A stretch of DNA of 64,000 nt from DASWNP01 sp036399175 (GCA_036399175.1 DASWNP010000057.1:1-64000); one strand, 5' to 3'. Positions 1 through 8,303 are shown, counted from the first letter of the stretch. The notes: generated by a model not told the origin, from the letters alone. Numbers and translations: made by a program.

Positions 1-657
1 GCCATCTTCTTCTTCACCATCTTCTACGTGCTGACGCAGAGAGTGCGCCTCGCCTCTTACATCAAGGTGAGAGTGCCGGGCGAGTATCTGCCGCTCTACG
101 AGAAGCTGACGGAGAACGTCGGCGGCGCTCTGCGCGGCGCTCTCCTGGCCGTGCTGGTTGACCAGACGCTGAAGGGTGTCGTCATCCTCACTCTCAATCT
201 CGTCTTCGGGGTTCCGCTCGCGGTCGTGCTCGGACTGCTGACATTTCTCATCGGCTTCTTTCCGCTGCTCGGCGAATGGGCGGTCTACGTGCCCATCAGC
301 ATCTACCTGCTCGTCTTTCGCAACGAGCCGACGAGCGCGGCCATCTATCTCTCGGTCGGCCTCGCCCTGACGTTGACCTCTTCGCTGCTGGTGCGCCCGC
401 GCCTGGCTTCAAGCGGCGCGCGCCGTTTCAACTTCTACTGGATGCTCGTCGCGCTCGTCGCAGGGGTTTACACGTTCGGCATGCCCGGCATCGTGCTCGG
501 CCCCGCCATCCTCGGCTTCGTCAAGGCGGTGGGCGAGACGCTCTTCGGCGACGTGCGCTACGAAACTTCCCTGCTCAAAGAAGAGAAGGTGCAGCAGGCC
601 GAAGAAGAGGCGAACGAGAGCCTGAAAGAGCGCGAAGCTTCGAGCAGCGCCGATTGA
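1..657 (+). CDS. AI-2E family transporter, C-terminal part
   Basis: The reading frame is open from base 1, so the gene begins upstream of the window; 218 codons and the stop remain. The product has several hydrophobic helices, including the Gly/Leu-rich pair around VFGVPLAVVLGLLTFLIGFF and a conserved-looking GMPGIVLGPAILGF segment near the end. These are typical of the AI-2E/PerM (UPF0118) family of polytopic inner-membrane permeases. The charged tail (about 40 residues, Glu/Lys rich) is cytoplasmic-looking. Family members export or exchange small molecules; the substrate cannot be told from sequence. The name AI-2E does not imply quorum sensing here. Confidence 0.8.
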   Translation, partial: AIFFFTIFYVLTQRVRLASYIKVRVPGEYLPLYEKLTENVGGALRGALLAVLVDQTLKGVVILTLNLVFGVPLAVVLGLLTFLIGFFPLLGEWAVYVPISIYLLVFRNEPTSAAIYLSVGLALTLTSSLLVRPRLASSGARRFNFYWMLVALVAGVYTFGMPGIVLGPAILGFVKAVGETLFGDVRYETSLLKEEKVQQAEEEANESLKEREASSSAD

Positions 658-794
658 AGCTTGCGCGCTCGGCGACGAAACGCCGGACGCGCGACGCCGC
701 GCCTTCGCCTCCGAAATTTCCGACCGAGACGGGTGCTCGAAGAACGCGAGACTTCTAAACGACACGAGAGATTCCCAAACGCACAGGGGCGCAC

Positions 795-1715
795 ATGTTT
801 GACCGCAGTCTGATACGCACGAACGAAGAGGTTGAAACGGCGCTCTACGAAGGCCGCGCCCTCGTCGCGCTCGAATCGACGGTGGTCGCACACGGTCTGC
901 CGCGCCCCCTGAATCTCGAAACCGCGCGCAGGCTCGAACGGATTGTCCGCGACGGCGGCGCTGTGCCCGCGACCGTAGCCATCCTCGAAGGAAAGCTCTG
1001 CGTCGGCCTCGACGATGCAGAGCTTCGGCACATCGCCGAGAGCGAGCGTGTGCATAAAATCAGCCGACGCGATTTGCCCGTCGCCGTCGCGTGCCGAAGA
1101 GACGGCGCGACGACCGTTGCGACGACGATGTGGATTGCTCGTCGTGCAGGGATAGAAGTTTTTGCGACGGGCGGCGTCGGCGGCGTCCATCGCGGCGCTC
1201 TGCCCGACATCTCGGCAGACCTTCCGGAGCTTGCCTCGACGCCGATGGTCGTCGTCTGCTCCGGCGCGAAAATCGTCCTCGACCTTCCGGCCACGCGCGA
1301 GTGGCTGGAGACGCACGGCGTCACCGTCGTCGGCTACGGCTGCGATGAGCTACCGGCCTTCTACCTGCGCCGGAGCGGGCTCGGCGTCGATGTGCGCGTC
1401 GAGACGGCCTCGGAGGTCGCCGAGCTTGCGCGCGCGCGTCGAAGGCTCGGCATGGAGAGCGCGCTTCTTGTGACGGTGCCTGTGCCTTCGGAGTCGGAAG
1501 TCGAGGAGAGCGTCGCACGCGGCGCGCTCGACGATGCGCTCGCGGAGGCCGAGCGGGCTCGCATTGCGGGGCGTGAGCTGACTCCCTTTCTGCTCTCGCG
1601 CATGGCCGAGCGAAGCGGCGGCGCAACGCTCAAAGCCAACGTCGCCCTGCTCGAAAACAACGCCCGCGTCGCCGCCGAAGTCGCCCTCGCGCTGGCTGAA
1701 GAAAGGCAAAAGTGA
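795..1715 (+). CDS. psuG: Pseudouridine-5'-phosphate glycosidase
   Basis: A 306-residue protein, the usual length for PsuG, which cleaves pseudouridine 5'-phosphate reversibly to uracil and ribose 5-phosphate. Visible family blocks are LVALESTVVAHGLP (residues 23-36, Glu27), VHKISRRDLP (Lys88), FATGGVGGVHRG (123-134) and VVVCSGAKIVLDLPATREWL (residues 152-171, Lys159). From knowledge of the E. coli enzyme, Lys159 corresponds to the Schiff-base lysine. All key residues are present. The usual partner kinase PsuK is not adjacent, so it is either elsewhere or replaced. The ATG at 795 gives the normal N-terminus. The gene stands alone after the permease. Confidence 0.92.
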   Translation: MFDRSLIRTNEEVETALYEGRALVALESTVVAHGLPRPLNLETARRLERIVRDGGAVPATVAILEGKLCVGLDDAELRHIAESERVHKISRRDLPVAVACRRDGATTVATTMWIARRAGIEVFATGGVGGVHRGALPDISADLPELASTPMVVVCSGAKIVLDLPATREWLETHGVTVVGYGCDELPAFYLRRSGLGVDVRVETASEVAELARARRRLGMESALLVTVPVPSESEVEESVARGALDDALAEAERARIAGRELTPFLLSRMAERSGGATLKANVALLENNARVAAEVALALAEERQK

Positions 1716-1899
1716 TGAAATCCCGTTGTGCCTTCTGCTTTTTTCGTCTCGTCAAAAAAGTCTGAACTCGGCTGGGCTTTCGGTCGTTCATCTTGCTATG
1801 CTAAAGGTGACAACCTATTAACGAAAGCCTAGACCTGTCGGAGAATATCGTGCCTCTCTTCGAGAGAGACGGGCGCGCGGCAGGCGGAGGGAAGAAGAG

Positions 1900-2733
1900 A
1901 TGAAGTTAAAGATTATGGTCGTTCTCATCGCGGTCTTGGCGGCGTGGATGATTGGTCATAAGCATAAGAGCGGCGGTGCTTCGATGGAGCATAAGAGCGG
2001 CGATGCGCCGATGGTCGCATCTATGACGAACGGACAGGACGAGATTCGGCGCAGCTTTAAGCTGACGGCGGGCGCGACCGTCGAGCTGCGCGGCATCAAC
2101 GGCTCGGTCGAAATCGAAACCGCAGATTCCGACAACGCCGAGATTCACATTAAGCGCACGGCGGCGAGCCGCGAAGACCTCGAACGCGAGAGAATCGTCG
2201 TCGAAGAGTCTGCGGATAAGCTGAGCATCTACGGGCAGAAGGGCGACGGTAGCTGGTGGGACAATTTCACCGGCGCGCGCGTGCGCAACGAAGTGAAGCT
2301 CCGGCTTCCCCGGCGCATCGAGCTGATGACCAAGGGCATCAACGGGCCGGTTAAGATAGGCGAGGTCGATGGCGCGGTTCGCCTGGAGGGCATTAACGGC
2401 GGCGCAGAACTGGCGCAGTCGAACGGTTTCACCGAAGCCATGGGCATCAACGGCAGCGTCTCGCTCGGCCTCGCCAGATTGACGGGCGAAGGTCTCAAGG
2501 TGAAGGGCGTCAACGGGCGCGTCGAGATTCGATTGGCGAAGGACATCGACGCTGACGTGAACGTCAAGGGACTCAACGGCAGCGTCTCGTTCGACGTGCC
2601 GAACGTCAGCGAGCAGGAGAAGACTCGTTCGAGCGTGCGGGCGCGCATCGGCGCGGGCGGCTCGCCCATCTCCGTCACAGGCGTCAACGGCGGCGTCCAC
2701 ATCACTTCCGTATCGGCGGCCGACAATCGTTAA
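1900..2733 (+). CDS. DUF4097-type secreted beta-strand repeat protein
   Basis: A 277-residue protein with one N-terminal hydrophobic helix (residues about 3-20) and then a regular beta-rich region. The motif G-[IVL]-N-G recurs many times (GINGSVEIE, GINGPVKIG, GINGGAEL, GINGSVSLG, GVNGRVEI, GLNGSVSFD, GVNGGVHI). This spacing is characteristic of the DUF4097 / head-GIN right-handed beta-solenoid-like families, which are exported or membrane-tethered and of unknown role. The start is supported by a purine-rich GGGAAGAAGAG just before the ATG. A single gene; the E-type heptamer repeat lies 100 bases downstream. Confidence 0.75.
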   Translation: MKLKIMVVLIAVLAAWMIGHKHKSGGASMEHKSGDAPMVASMTNGQDEIRRSFKLTAGATVELRGINGSVEIETADSDNAEIHIKRTAASREDLERERIVVEESADKLSIYGQKGDGSWWDNFTGARVRNEVKLRLPRRIELMTKGINGPVKIGEVDGAVRLEGINGGAELAQSNGFTEAMGINGSVSLGLARLTGEGLKVKGVNGRVEIRLAKDIDADVNVKGLNGSVSFDVPNVSEQEKTRSSVRARIGAGGSPISVTGVNGGVHITSVSAADNR

Positions 2734-2833
2734 GAGACAGAAATTGTCCGGGGCACTAGAGGGGCGTGAAGACGCGCGACGGCGAGGCGACTCGCTGGCG
2801 TTTCTTCCGCCCCTCCGGCGCGTCTGCGGAAAG

Positions 2834-2868
2834 CAGTAGTCAGTAGCCGGCAGCCGGTAGCCGGTAGA
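2834..2868. repeat. Heptamer tandem array, five units
   Basis: Five exact 7-base units follow each other: CAGTAGT, CAGTAGC, CGGCAGC, CGGTAGC, CGGTAGA. No clear complementary arm lies within the next 100 bases, so this copy looks one-sided. It lies between convergent genes, downstream of the DUF4097-like gene. Confidence 0.75.
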
Positions 2869-2988
2869 AAACATTCTCGCTCTGCGGTAATTGTCCGGCG
2901 TGCGGCGGTGAGCTTTCAGTTCGTATCTGTCCGAGCTTATCCGTCAAAACGAACGCGGTTTCATCCCGCATCTTATTCATCCCGCGTC

Positions 2989-3234
2989 TTAAAAGCGTCG
3001 GTTGTCCTCGTCCACCACTTCCGGCCAAGCCTCGTCTTCCGTCTCAATCTCTTCGTCGTCGAGCAGCGTCTCCAACGTTTCGAGTTGCCGCGCCAGTTCC
3101 GCGTTTTCGCGCTCAAGCTCGACGATGCGCCGCTTGTGCTGGCGAACGACTGACTCCAGAAACATCATGTAGCAGAACTCCAGCGCCGCCACGCAGACCA
3201 TCAACAGCCCGACGATAAAGATGACGTAAAACAT
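2989..3234 (-). CDS. Small membrane-anchored coiled-coil protein
   Basis: An 81-residue product beginning MFYVIFIVGLLMVCVAALEF, a single transmembrane helix. It is followed by a basic stretch (RQHKRR), a heptad-like coiled coil (IVELERENAELARQLETLETLL) and an acidic tail (DDEEIETEDEAWPEVVDED). The frame stays open upstream, but I chose the ATG at 3234 because GGTGGA lies a few bases before it and the membrane helix then begins at residue 1. Topology suggests a short N-out anchor with a cytoplasmic coil. No family recognised; perhaps a scaffold or regulator of an envelope process. Confidence 0.6.
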   Translation of the reverse strand: MFYVIFIVGLLMVCVAALEFCYMMFLESVVRQHKRRIVELERENAELARQLETLETLLDDEEIETEDEAWPEVVDEDNRRF

Positions 3235-3452
3235 CTCGCTTCCACCGGCGACGAGCTTCGACGCGGCGGATTCCCTCCTCGACAGATACAAGGCTTTCAA
3301 GACCAATCTTAACGCAAATCTGCCCCGTCGAGAACCGGCGCTCCTTAAGCGCCCTGTGCGCTGACTCGCAGGCGCGCAGATTTCATCAACCCGCCGCCAA
3401 GTTTCTACAGGAGACCTGCGGCGAATAGCATCGCTTTCAAACTCAAACACTT

Positions 3453-3491
3453 CGACCGCCAGACTGCTAGGGTTAAACAGTCTGGCGGTCG
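3453..3491 (-). terminator. Inverted repeat after the TIR-like cassette
   Basis: A perfect 14-bp inverted repeat (3453-3466 with 3478-3491; core GACCGCCAGACTG) with an 11-base loop. It lies just past the stop of the TIR/NDT-like gene on the minus strand. There is no run of T after it, so termination is plausible but not certain. It could instead mark the edge of the transferred cassette. Confidence 0.45.
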
Positions 3492-3531
3492 CGTAGCACG
3501 ATGCCGGTATGCCCCGGCTTTTACAGGTAGC

Positions 3532-4146
3532 TCATGTATTGATTTTCAGCCACCTCGACACGAGGAGAACGTAATCATTGTAAATAAGCTCTTTGAGATT
3601 CAAGTTTAGTTCTTTGCAGAGCAAAGGCAGGTCGCGCTTAAAAACTTGATAACGAGCCCAGATAACACTACCACTTGGTATCGACGCCGCCGAAAAATTT
3701 CGGAGCCAATCGCGGACGACTCTGATTGCCAAGCGAGCATCATTCTCATGCGCCTTTATATCCTGACCGGCAATATCAGATATAAACTTCTGATAGCGAT
3801 ACTTCTCACTGTCAAGGATCAGACAGGCTTTTCTCTTCTGCTCGCGTCTCCCAAATTCTTTAGCTCCTAGAAAGGCACCCAGTTCCAGAGGCATGTTGAA
3901 TCGAGGCAGCTTCGAGCTTTTATCAATCTCGACACGGGAAAGGTCATGGATTCCCAACCGGCATTGAGAAATTATGCCAAATATCTTCTGCACTCTGATT
4001 TGGCTTCCATCATCCTCTTCCAAAGCGCAGCGAGCTATGAACCCGCAATCGAAGACAGCAAAAACTACGGCATCAAATAATGATTTGTATGCAGCATCGA
4101 AAGGACAATTGACAAAAACCTGTTCATTATACTTTCGTGAGGCCAT
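3532..4146 (-). CDS. TIR/nucleoside-deoxyribosyltransferase-like protein
   Basis: A 204-residue protein. The start VFVNCPFDAAYKSLFDAVVF (10-29) is a beta-strand followed by a helix, as in Rossmann-like folds. GIHDLSR (65-71) and then RFNMPLELGAFLGAK (82-96) follow; the Asp/Ser and the Glu88-Leu-Gly pattern resemble the active-site layout of nucleoside 2-deoxyribosyltransferases and TIR-like NADases (established for those superfamilies). A membership in that superfamily is my inference; the exact family is unnamed to me. Base composition is visibly more AT-rich than the neighbours, and a tiny basic protein is encoded 8 bases upstream. Together these suggest a horizontally acquired two-gene unit, possibly for defence. 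Confidence 0.6.
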   Translation of the reverse strand: MASRKYNEQVFVNCPFDAAYKSLFDAVVFAVFDCGFIARCALEEDDGSQIRVQKIFGIISQCRLGIHDLSRVEIDKSSKLPRFNMPLELGAFLGAKEFGRREQKRKACLILDSEKYRYQKFISDIAGQDIKAHENDARLAIRVVRDWLRNFSAASIPSGSVIWARYQVFKRDLPLLCKELNLNLKELIYNDYVLLVSRWLKINT

Positions 4147-4154
4147 CCTTCTTA

Positions 4155-4352
4155 CTAGGCTCGTGTTTTAGAGAGTTGGGTGGAGCGAGAATGCGCTACG
4201 CTCTTCCTGTTGCTGGCTACCTTTTTCACTGCCCTATCAACCTGACGATATTCGACGCTGCCAGATTTTGCCGGACTTTTTACGAATCTTCCGGTCTTTG
4301 TGCTTCTGGCGAGAGTCGTGGCAGATGCTTTAGCAGATGTTCTCTTAGTCAT
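4155..4352 (-). CDS. Small basic Ser/Lys-rich protein, partner of the TIR-like gene
   Basis: A 65-residue product rich in Lys, Arg, Ser and Ala (begins MTKRTSAKASATTLARS; contains TKTGRFVKSPAKSG). It has no hydrophobic core and is probably disordered or nucleic-acid binding. The ATG at 4352 has AGAGGA eight bases ahead. The gene ends 8 bases before the TIR/NDT-like gene, so the two are almost surely co-transcribed from the AT-rich stretch at 4353-4471. I know no named family. Possible roles are an inhibitor, a chaperone for the larger protein, or an adaptor that brings it to nucleic acid. Confidence 0.55.
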   Translation of the reverse strand: MTKRTSAKASATTLARSTKTGRFVKSPAKSGSVEYRQVDRAVKKVASNRKSVAHSRSTQLSKTRA

Positions 4353-4471
4353 ATGCTTATCCTCTTTAGAAAGAAAGCCTCCGTAATACTAATACTTTCA
4401 TTAACCGCTCTCAAGCATTCATACCAGAGGCATAATCGACTATAGACCGATGATACTGGGGCAAAGGCATA

Positions 4472-6067
4472 TTAGCGGCTCCTCTCAAACTCCGCGAAGG
4501 CTGCCTCCAACTCCCATTGCAGCCGAGCCTTTTCGCTGTTTCTCAAAAGCTGCTGACAGTTCGCCGACGCCGGTCGTCCGCTTCCGGGTCTGTCGTTTGA
4601 GCACGCGGTTGTCGGCTCGAATCGTCGCGCGTCTTTCCAGAGGCTCGCGCCCGCGAGGAAGGCGTGTTCGAGGCTGGCGCGTGCCATCGTTTTCAGCTCG
4701 ATGTAGCCGAGCCCGTGCTCTTCGACCGCTTTGAGATATTCGCGCGTCATCTCGGAGCGCGCCACGCCCTCGTCGTCGGTCGCCAGCGTGACGGGGACGC
4801 CTCGCTTCAGGTAAATCGGAAGAGGATGCTGCTTGCCTCGGATGCCGAGAATCGTATCGTTGCTCGTCAGACAGATTTCGACCAGCACGTTTCTCCGCCG
4901 CATCTCCTCCAGCAGCTCGAAGGGCTCGTCCTCGTACATGACGGCGACGCCGTGCCCGATGCGCTCGGCGTGCCCTTTGAGTATGGACTGGCGTATATGA
5001 AACCGCATGCCTTCGGGCGGCACGAGGCCGGGCGCAAGCTCGCCCGCGTGCAGGGTGATGTGCCCTTTCGGATAAAGCGGACGCAGGTAGTCGAGCATGC
5101 TCATGTGCAGAGAAAAATCGCGCATGGCCGTGAGGGCGTCCTCCGGCTGCACGAGGTTGAGCGCGACGACGCGCGGGTCAGCCGCCGCCATCTCGAAGCC
5201 CGCCACCATCTGCGCAAAGACCTGCTCTCTCGTCGCCGCGCGCCCGACCTGAAAAATGTAGCGCACCGCCACCTTGCATCCCGCGTCCGCCTGCGGCGTA
5301 TCGCACTTCAAAACCGCACGCGCTTTCGCCTCTGCTTCGTCCAGATTCTTTCTTCCTTCTGCCACCGCATCGCGCATTCCGCCCGCGAGCAACTTCTGCC
5401 GCATGCGTCCGAAATCGTCGTCCCAGCCAAGCTGCCTGCCGAGCTGCGAAGAGCGCCCGCCGTCAGGCGTCAGCATCAGCTCCATGTAGCTCAAGCGCCC
5501 GGAGGCCGCACGCGCCGTCGTCTCGGCCAGCATCTCTCCCGTGCGCCCCCACGTCGCCGCGCCGAACTTCCCGAAGCTGTCGAAGAACTGGTCGTGCCCG
5601 CTCTGGCCTGAATACTGCTGATTGCGCATCGACCATGCATCAATCATCCGCCGGTATAAGACCGAATCCTGCAAAGCCGCGCTCGCCGCCACCCTTCCCG
5701 CCGCCTCGTCGCACGGAGCGCCGCTCAGCGTCAGCGTCCGCCTGTCCACACAAAGCCCCGACTGCGCCGCCCAGTTGACATACGACTCGGCGTAGACCGC
5801 GCCCGAAAGATGATTGTGCAAATCCGCGCCCTTCGGCATCCGCCGCAAAAACGCCACCAGCAAAAGCGGCTCGCCCCGCATCGACTCAAACTCACGCGCC
5901 GTCTCCTGCTCGCCCCGCGTCAGACTCCGCCCCGCGCTCGCGCCCGACTGTGCCCAAGCCCTCTCTGCCTGAGCAGCCGCGACGAAGATAAAGAGCGCCG
6001 CTATCAACTGCATCCATCTCAGGCCGACGCGACCCGGCAGCAAACGTCTCTCTTCAATCATCCTCAT
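4472..6067 (-). CDS. Secreted adenosine deaminase-family protein
   Basis: A 531-residue protein. A signal-peptide-like helix lies at about 18-35, ending in AQA. The metal site ADLHNHLSGAVYAESY (81-96) carries the His-x-His pair. Later blocks are ITLHAGELAPG (catalytic Glu and a His), GHAERIGHGVAVMYED and VTLATDDEGVARS (Asp-Asp). All catalytic and zinc-binding elements of the adenosine/AMP deaminase superfamily are present. The export signal and the long insert between the first and second motifs match the extracellular ADGF/CECR1-like branch better than the cytoplasmic purine-salvage enzyme. A later ATG two codons in is also possible. It probably deaminates adenosine in the periplasm or outside. 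Confidence 0.85.
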   Translation of the reverse strand: MRMIEERRLLPGRVGLRWMQLIAALFIFVAAAQAERAWAQSGASAGRSLTRGEQETAREFESMRGEPLLLVAFLRRMPKGADLHNHLSGAVYAESYVNWAAQSGLCVDRRTLTLSGAPCDEAAGRVAASAALQDSVLYRRMIDAWSMRNQQYSGQSGHDQFFDSFGKFGAATWGRTGEMLAETTARAASGRLSYMELMLTPDGGRSSQLGRQLGWDDDFGRMRQKLLAGGMRDAVAEGRKNLDEAEAKARAVLKCDTPQADAGCKVAVRYIFQVGRAATREQVFAQMVAGFEMAAADPRVVALNLVQPEDALTAMRDFSLHMSMLDYLRPLYPKGHITLHAGELAPGLVPPEGMRFHIRQSILKGHAERIGHGVAVMYEDEPFELLEEMRRRNVLVEICLTSNDTILGIRGKQHPLPIYLKRGVPVTLATDDEGVARSEMTREYLKAVEEHGLGYIELKTMARASLEHAFLAGASLWKDARRFEPTTACSNDRPGSGRPASANCQQLLRNSEKARLQWELEAAFAEFERSR

Positions 6068-6239
6068 TCTCCTCGAAACGAATCATCCAGCCCCCTAGTC
6101 CTTCAACCAACGACTCATACGGCACATCTCCAACTACCCGAACTTGCCTGCCCAATCTCTCAGCTTGCGGCGCACGCACATTATTCCCGACCACGTTCCC
6201 TGTCAAGATACACCGCTCCCAAAGCTCGCCTTGCCTCAT
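6054..6239 (-). CDS. Possible small protein overlapping the deaminase start
   Basis: An open frame of 61 codons from the ATG at 6239 ends 14 bases inside the deaminase gene. The product (starts MRQGELWERCILTGNVVGNN, ends with an acidic tail) looks protein-like but matches no family I know. The frame continues upstream through a terminator hairpin, which argues against the longer version. It could be a real short leader gene or chance. Confidence 0.22.
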   Translation of the reverse strand: MRQGELWERCILTGNVVGNNVRAPQAERLGRQVRVVGDVPYESLVEGLGGWMIRFEENEDD

Positions 6240-6264
6240 ACCGCTCCGAGCGACCAAAACGAAA

Positions 6265-6288
6265 CGGGCGCTTTCGGAAAAGCGCCCG
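6265..6288 (-). terminator. Rho-independent terminator of the tRNA-Arg/HNH unit
   Basis: A perfect 10-bp stem (CGGGCGCTTT / AAAGCGCCCG) with a 4-base loop. On the minus strand it is followed by the T-rich GTTTCGTTTT. It lies directly after the tRNA 3' remnant, where the terminator of a tRNA transcript would be expected. Confidence 0.75.
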
Positions 6289-6308
6289 CCACTTATTGCA
6301 ACGATGAA

Positions 6309-6333
6309 TGCACCCGGCATGACTCGAACATGC
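6309..6333 (-). other. tRNA 3'-end remnant (T arm and acceptor strand)
   Basis: On the minus strand the sequence gives a 5-bp T stem (GCATG/CATGC), the loop TTCGAGT, and then CGGGTGC plus A. The acceptor strand CGGGTGC and the T loop are identical to those of the intact tRNA-Arg at 6866-6938, but the T stem differs by compensating changes (GGAAG/CTTCC there). No D arm or anticodon arm precedes it; the HNH gene stops 15 bases upstream. This is the layout of an attachment-site copy left by integration at a tRNA gene. Confidence 0.65.
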
Positions 6334-6347
6334 GATGAAAAGAACTT

Positions 6348-6794
6348 TCAAGCGCGACGACTGGACTGTTTATGCATTATTCGTTGATACGTGCGCTCAC
6401 GGTGACAGTTCGCGCAGACAACGTCGCACTTCTCAACCTCTCTTTTGATAGCACTCATCGTCACGTAATTGACGTGGTTCATTTCAAAAACTTTCTCTTC
6501 ACCTTCACGATGATCGAAGTCCATAACGTAATAAGGGTACTGAACGCCGCAATCGGCGCACGGCTGGGATTTAATCTGATGTAGATATTCACGCCGCTTT
6601 GCATGAGAGCGCAGAGTGCGATCGATGTATTGCCTTTTGTTTCGCTTGTAATGATTCCGAGTGAAAATTTTTCCGCACTCCCGGCAGTAATGATGCCTTA
6701 TGCCGGCTGAGCGATTACGAAAGTTAAACTCTTCAACTGGCTTGTTAGCCTTACATTTTGAGCACACTTTACACTCGGTATTTAATTCATGCAT
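6348..6794 (-). CDS. HNH endonuclease, tRNA-linked
   Basis: A 148-residue protein with two zinc-binding parts. The N-terminal CSKCKANKPVEEF ... YCRECGK is a treble-clef-like Cys4 finger. The middle is strongly basic (NHYKRNKRQYIDRTLRSHAK). The C-terminal half holds the HNH nuclease core: CADCG, YVMDFDHREG (the catalytic Asp-His) and CDVVCANCHRERTYQR. Composition is clearly more AT-rich than the surroundings. It is flanked on one side by an intact tRNA-Arg and on the other by a tRNA 3' remnant, so it probably is, or is the remains of, a small mobile element that targets tRNA 3' ends. Confidence 0.85.
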   Translation of the reverse strand: MHELNTECKVCSKCKANKPVEEFNFRNRSAGIRHHYCRECGKIFTRNHYKRNKRQYIDRTLRSHAKRREYLHQIKSQPCADCGVQYPYYVMDFDHREGEEKVFEMNHVNYVTMSAIKREVEKCDVVCANCHRERTYQRIMHKQSSRRA

Positions 6795-6865
6795 GGGTAA
6801 GATGAGTGTAAACGTAAAATGAACAGCGGCGAATGAGGCTGCGCCTATTCATTCAAAATTATGAT

Positions 6866-6938
6866 GCACCCGGGAAGACTCGAACTTCCGACCTTCTGAT
6901 TCGTAGTCAGACGCTCTATCCAACTGAGCTACGGGTGC
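6866..6938 (-). tRNA. tRNA-Arg (anticodon ACG)
   Basis: Read on the minus strand the 73 bases fold into a full cloverleaf. The acceptor is GCACCCG/CGGGTGC, the D arm contains AGCTCAGTTGGATAGAGC, the anticodon arm is TCTGA-CTACGAA-TCAGA with anticodon ACG, and the T arm is GGAAG-TTCGAGT-CTTCC. The 3' CCA is not encoded. The first base of the anticodon is A, expected to be edited to inosine to read CGN codons. Confidence 0.97.
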
Positions 6939-7036
6939 GTTTGATTTGAAGTAAAAAAACTATAGCCGTTGGCTTTTGAGAGTGTCAAGCGAGAGCACGA
7001 CGACGATTGCTCGACCCCTTGAGTCTCGCTCGAAGC

Positions 7037-8080
7037 TCAGCGTGCGTAGTAGCCGGGGCGCGTGCGTGCGATGAGGTCGGCGCGTGTGACTTCGACGTTG
7101 ATGCTGCGCCATCTGCCGTCGCGTGTGCCTGCTTTGGTGGATTGGTAAGCGAGCGTGTAGAGCGTGCGCATTTCGGCGGCCACTTCGGCGTAGAGCCTGC
7201 CCATGTCTTCGAGGCGGTTGATTTCGTGCAGCCGCCCGCCGGTGCGATTGGCGAGCGTCTGAATGCGCTGGCGCGCGGCGGCGTAGATGGCCGCCTGCTG
7301 CGGCGTGACGGAGAGCAGACGCTTGGGGTCGCCCGACGGCAGCGCGAGCGGATAGACGGTGACGCCCTCCCGGTCGGCTGCGTCGAGCACGGAGCGTAGC
7401 GCAGGGCTCTCTTCCGGTTTGAGCGAGGCGATAGCCTCTTCGTCCGTCTGGGCTTTGCCCGACGCCATGCCGTCTGCCCTGCGCATCTCCGTATCGACGC
7501 CGTCCGTCAGAACGACGATGGCCTTGCGGCGCTCGCCCTCCTTCGAGAGTTGTTGAAGCGAATAGCGCAGCGCCCTGTAGACGGGCGACTCGCCGCGCTC
7601 GTTCGAGACGGACATGATGGCGGCGGCGATTCTGCGCCGGTCGGTAGTGAAATCCTGAAGCGTCGTGATTTTGTTGTTGAAGGTGACGACGGCGATGCGG
7701 TCGTCGGGCGCGAGCGCATCGACGAAGCGCAGGGCTGACTGTTTGAGCGTCGCGCGAAAGCTGAGAGTCGAGCCCGAGAGGTCGAGCAGCAGGACGAGAC
7801 TGAAGGGCGCGTTTGAAGGCTCGAAGCTGGTGATGTTCTGCCGCACGCCGTCTTCGTAGACGACGAAATCGCTCTGCGAAAGGCTGGTCACGGCGCGTCC
7901 TCTCTTGTCGGCGACGCCGATGTTCAGGCGCACGAGGTTCGACTCGACGCGCACGACATCCTCGTCGGGCGGCGTCTGCTGCGCGCTCGTCGTCGCCGCG
8001 AAGAGGCACGCGAGCAGGACGAGACTGGCACAGAGACGCCTGAAGAGAGACGAGTTTGAAAGAAGCCTTTGGTGAATCAT
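7037..8080 (-). CDS. Secreted VWA-domain protein
   Basis: A 347-residue protein. Residues about 12-34 are a signal peptide ending at TSAQQ. A short N-terminal beta domain follows (VRVESNLVRLNIGVADKRGR ... DFVVYEDGVRQNITSFEP). The von Willebrand A domain starts at about 93 with the metal-ion-dependent adhesion site FSLVLLLDLSGST (93-105), then VVTFNNKITTLQDF and IVVLTDGVDTE. The VYEDG strand before the VWA domain is the pattern of the VWFA-related proteins abundant in Acidobacteria. The role is unknown; periplasmic or surface protein binding is likely. It lies after a heptamer-repeat hairpin and before tRNA-Arg. Confidence 0.85.
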   Translation of the reverse strand: MIHQRLLSNSSLFRRLCASLVLLACLFAATTSAQQTPPDEDVVRVESNLVRLNIGVADKRGRAVTSLSQSDFVVYEDGVRQNITSFEPSNAPFSLVLLLDLSGSTLSFRATLKQSALRFVDALAPDDRIAVVTFNNKITTLQDFTTDRRRIAAAIMSVSNERGESPVYRALRYSLQQLSKEGERRKAIVVLTDGVDTEMRRADGMASGKAQTDEEAIASLKPEESPALRSVLDAADREGVTVYPLALPSGDPKRLLSVTPQQAAIYAAARQRIQTLANRTGGRLHEINRLEDMGRLYAEVAAEMRTLYTLAYQSTKAGTRDGRWRSINVEVTRADLIARTRPGYYAR

Positions 8081-8303
8081 CGCTCGAAAGTCGTTTTAAA
8101 ACTTGAGACCAAGTATGCAAGCACGAACGCGCGATTGGCAAGCGGTGCGACATGTCCGCCCCTCGCGCGGCGGACGCGCTCGCGCCTCGACAAGAGCCTT
8201 GAAAGCGCGCGTGTACGACCGTCCTACGCGAGCTTCGCTCGTCGAGAGGTCTCGCAGACGACTGTTTTGGTGCTTCAGAGCGATGCGGAGTTGCTTTACT
8301 AAG

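Noticed and set aside
6054..6320. Longer version of the small frame before the deaminase gene
   Set aside because: The extra codons run through a Rho-independent terminator and the tRNA remnant.
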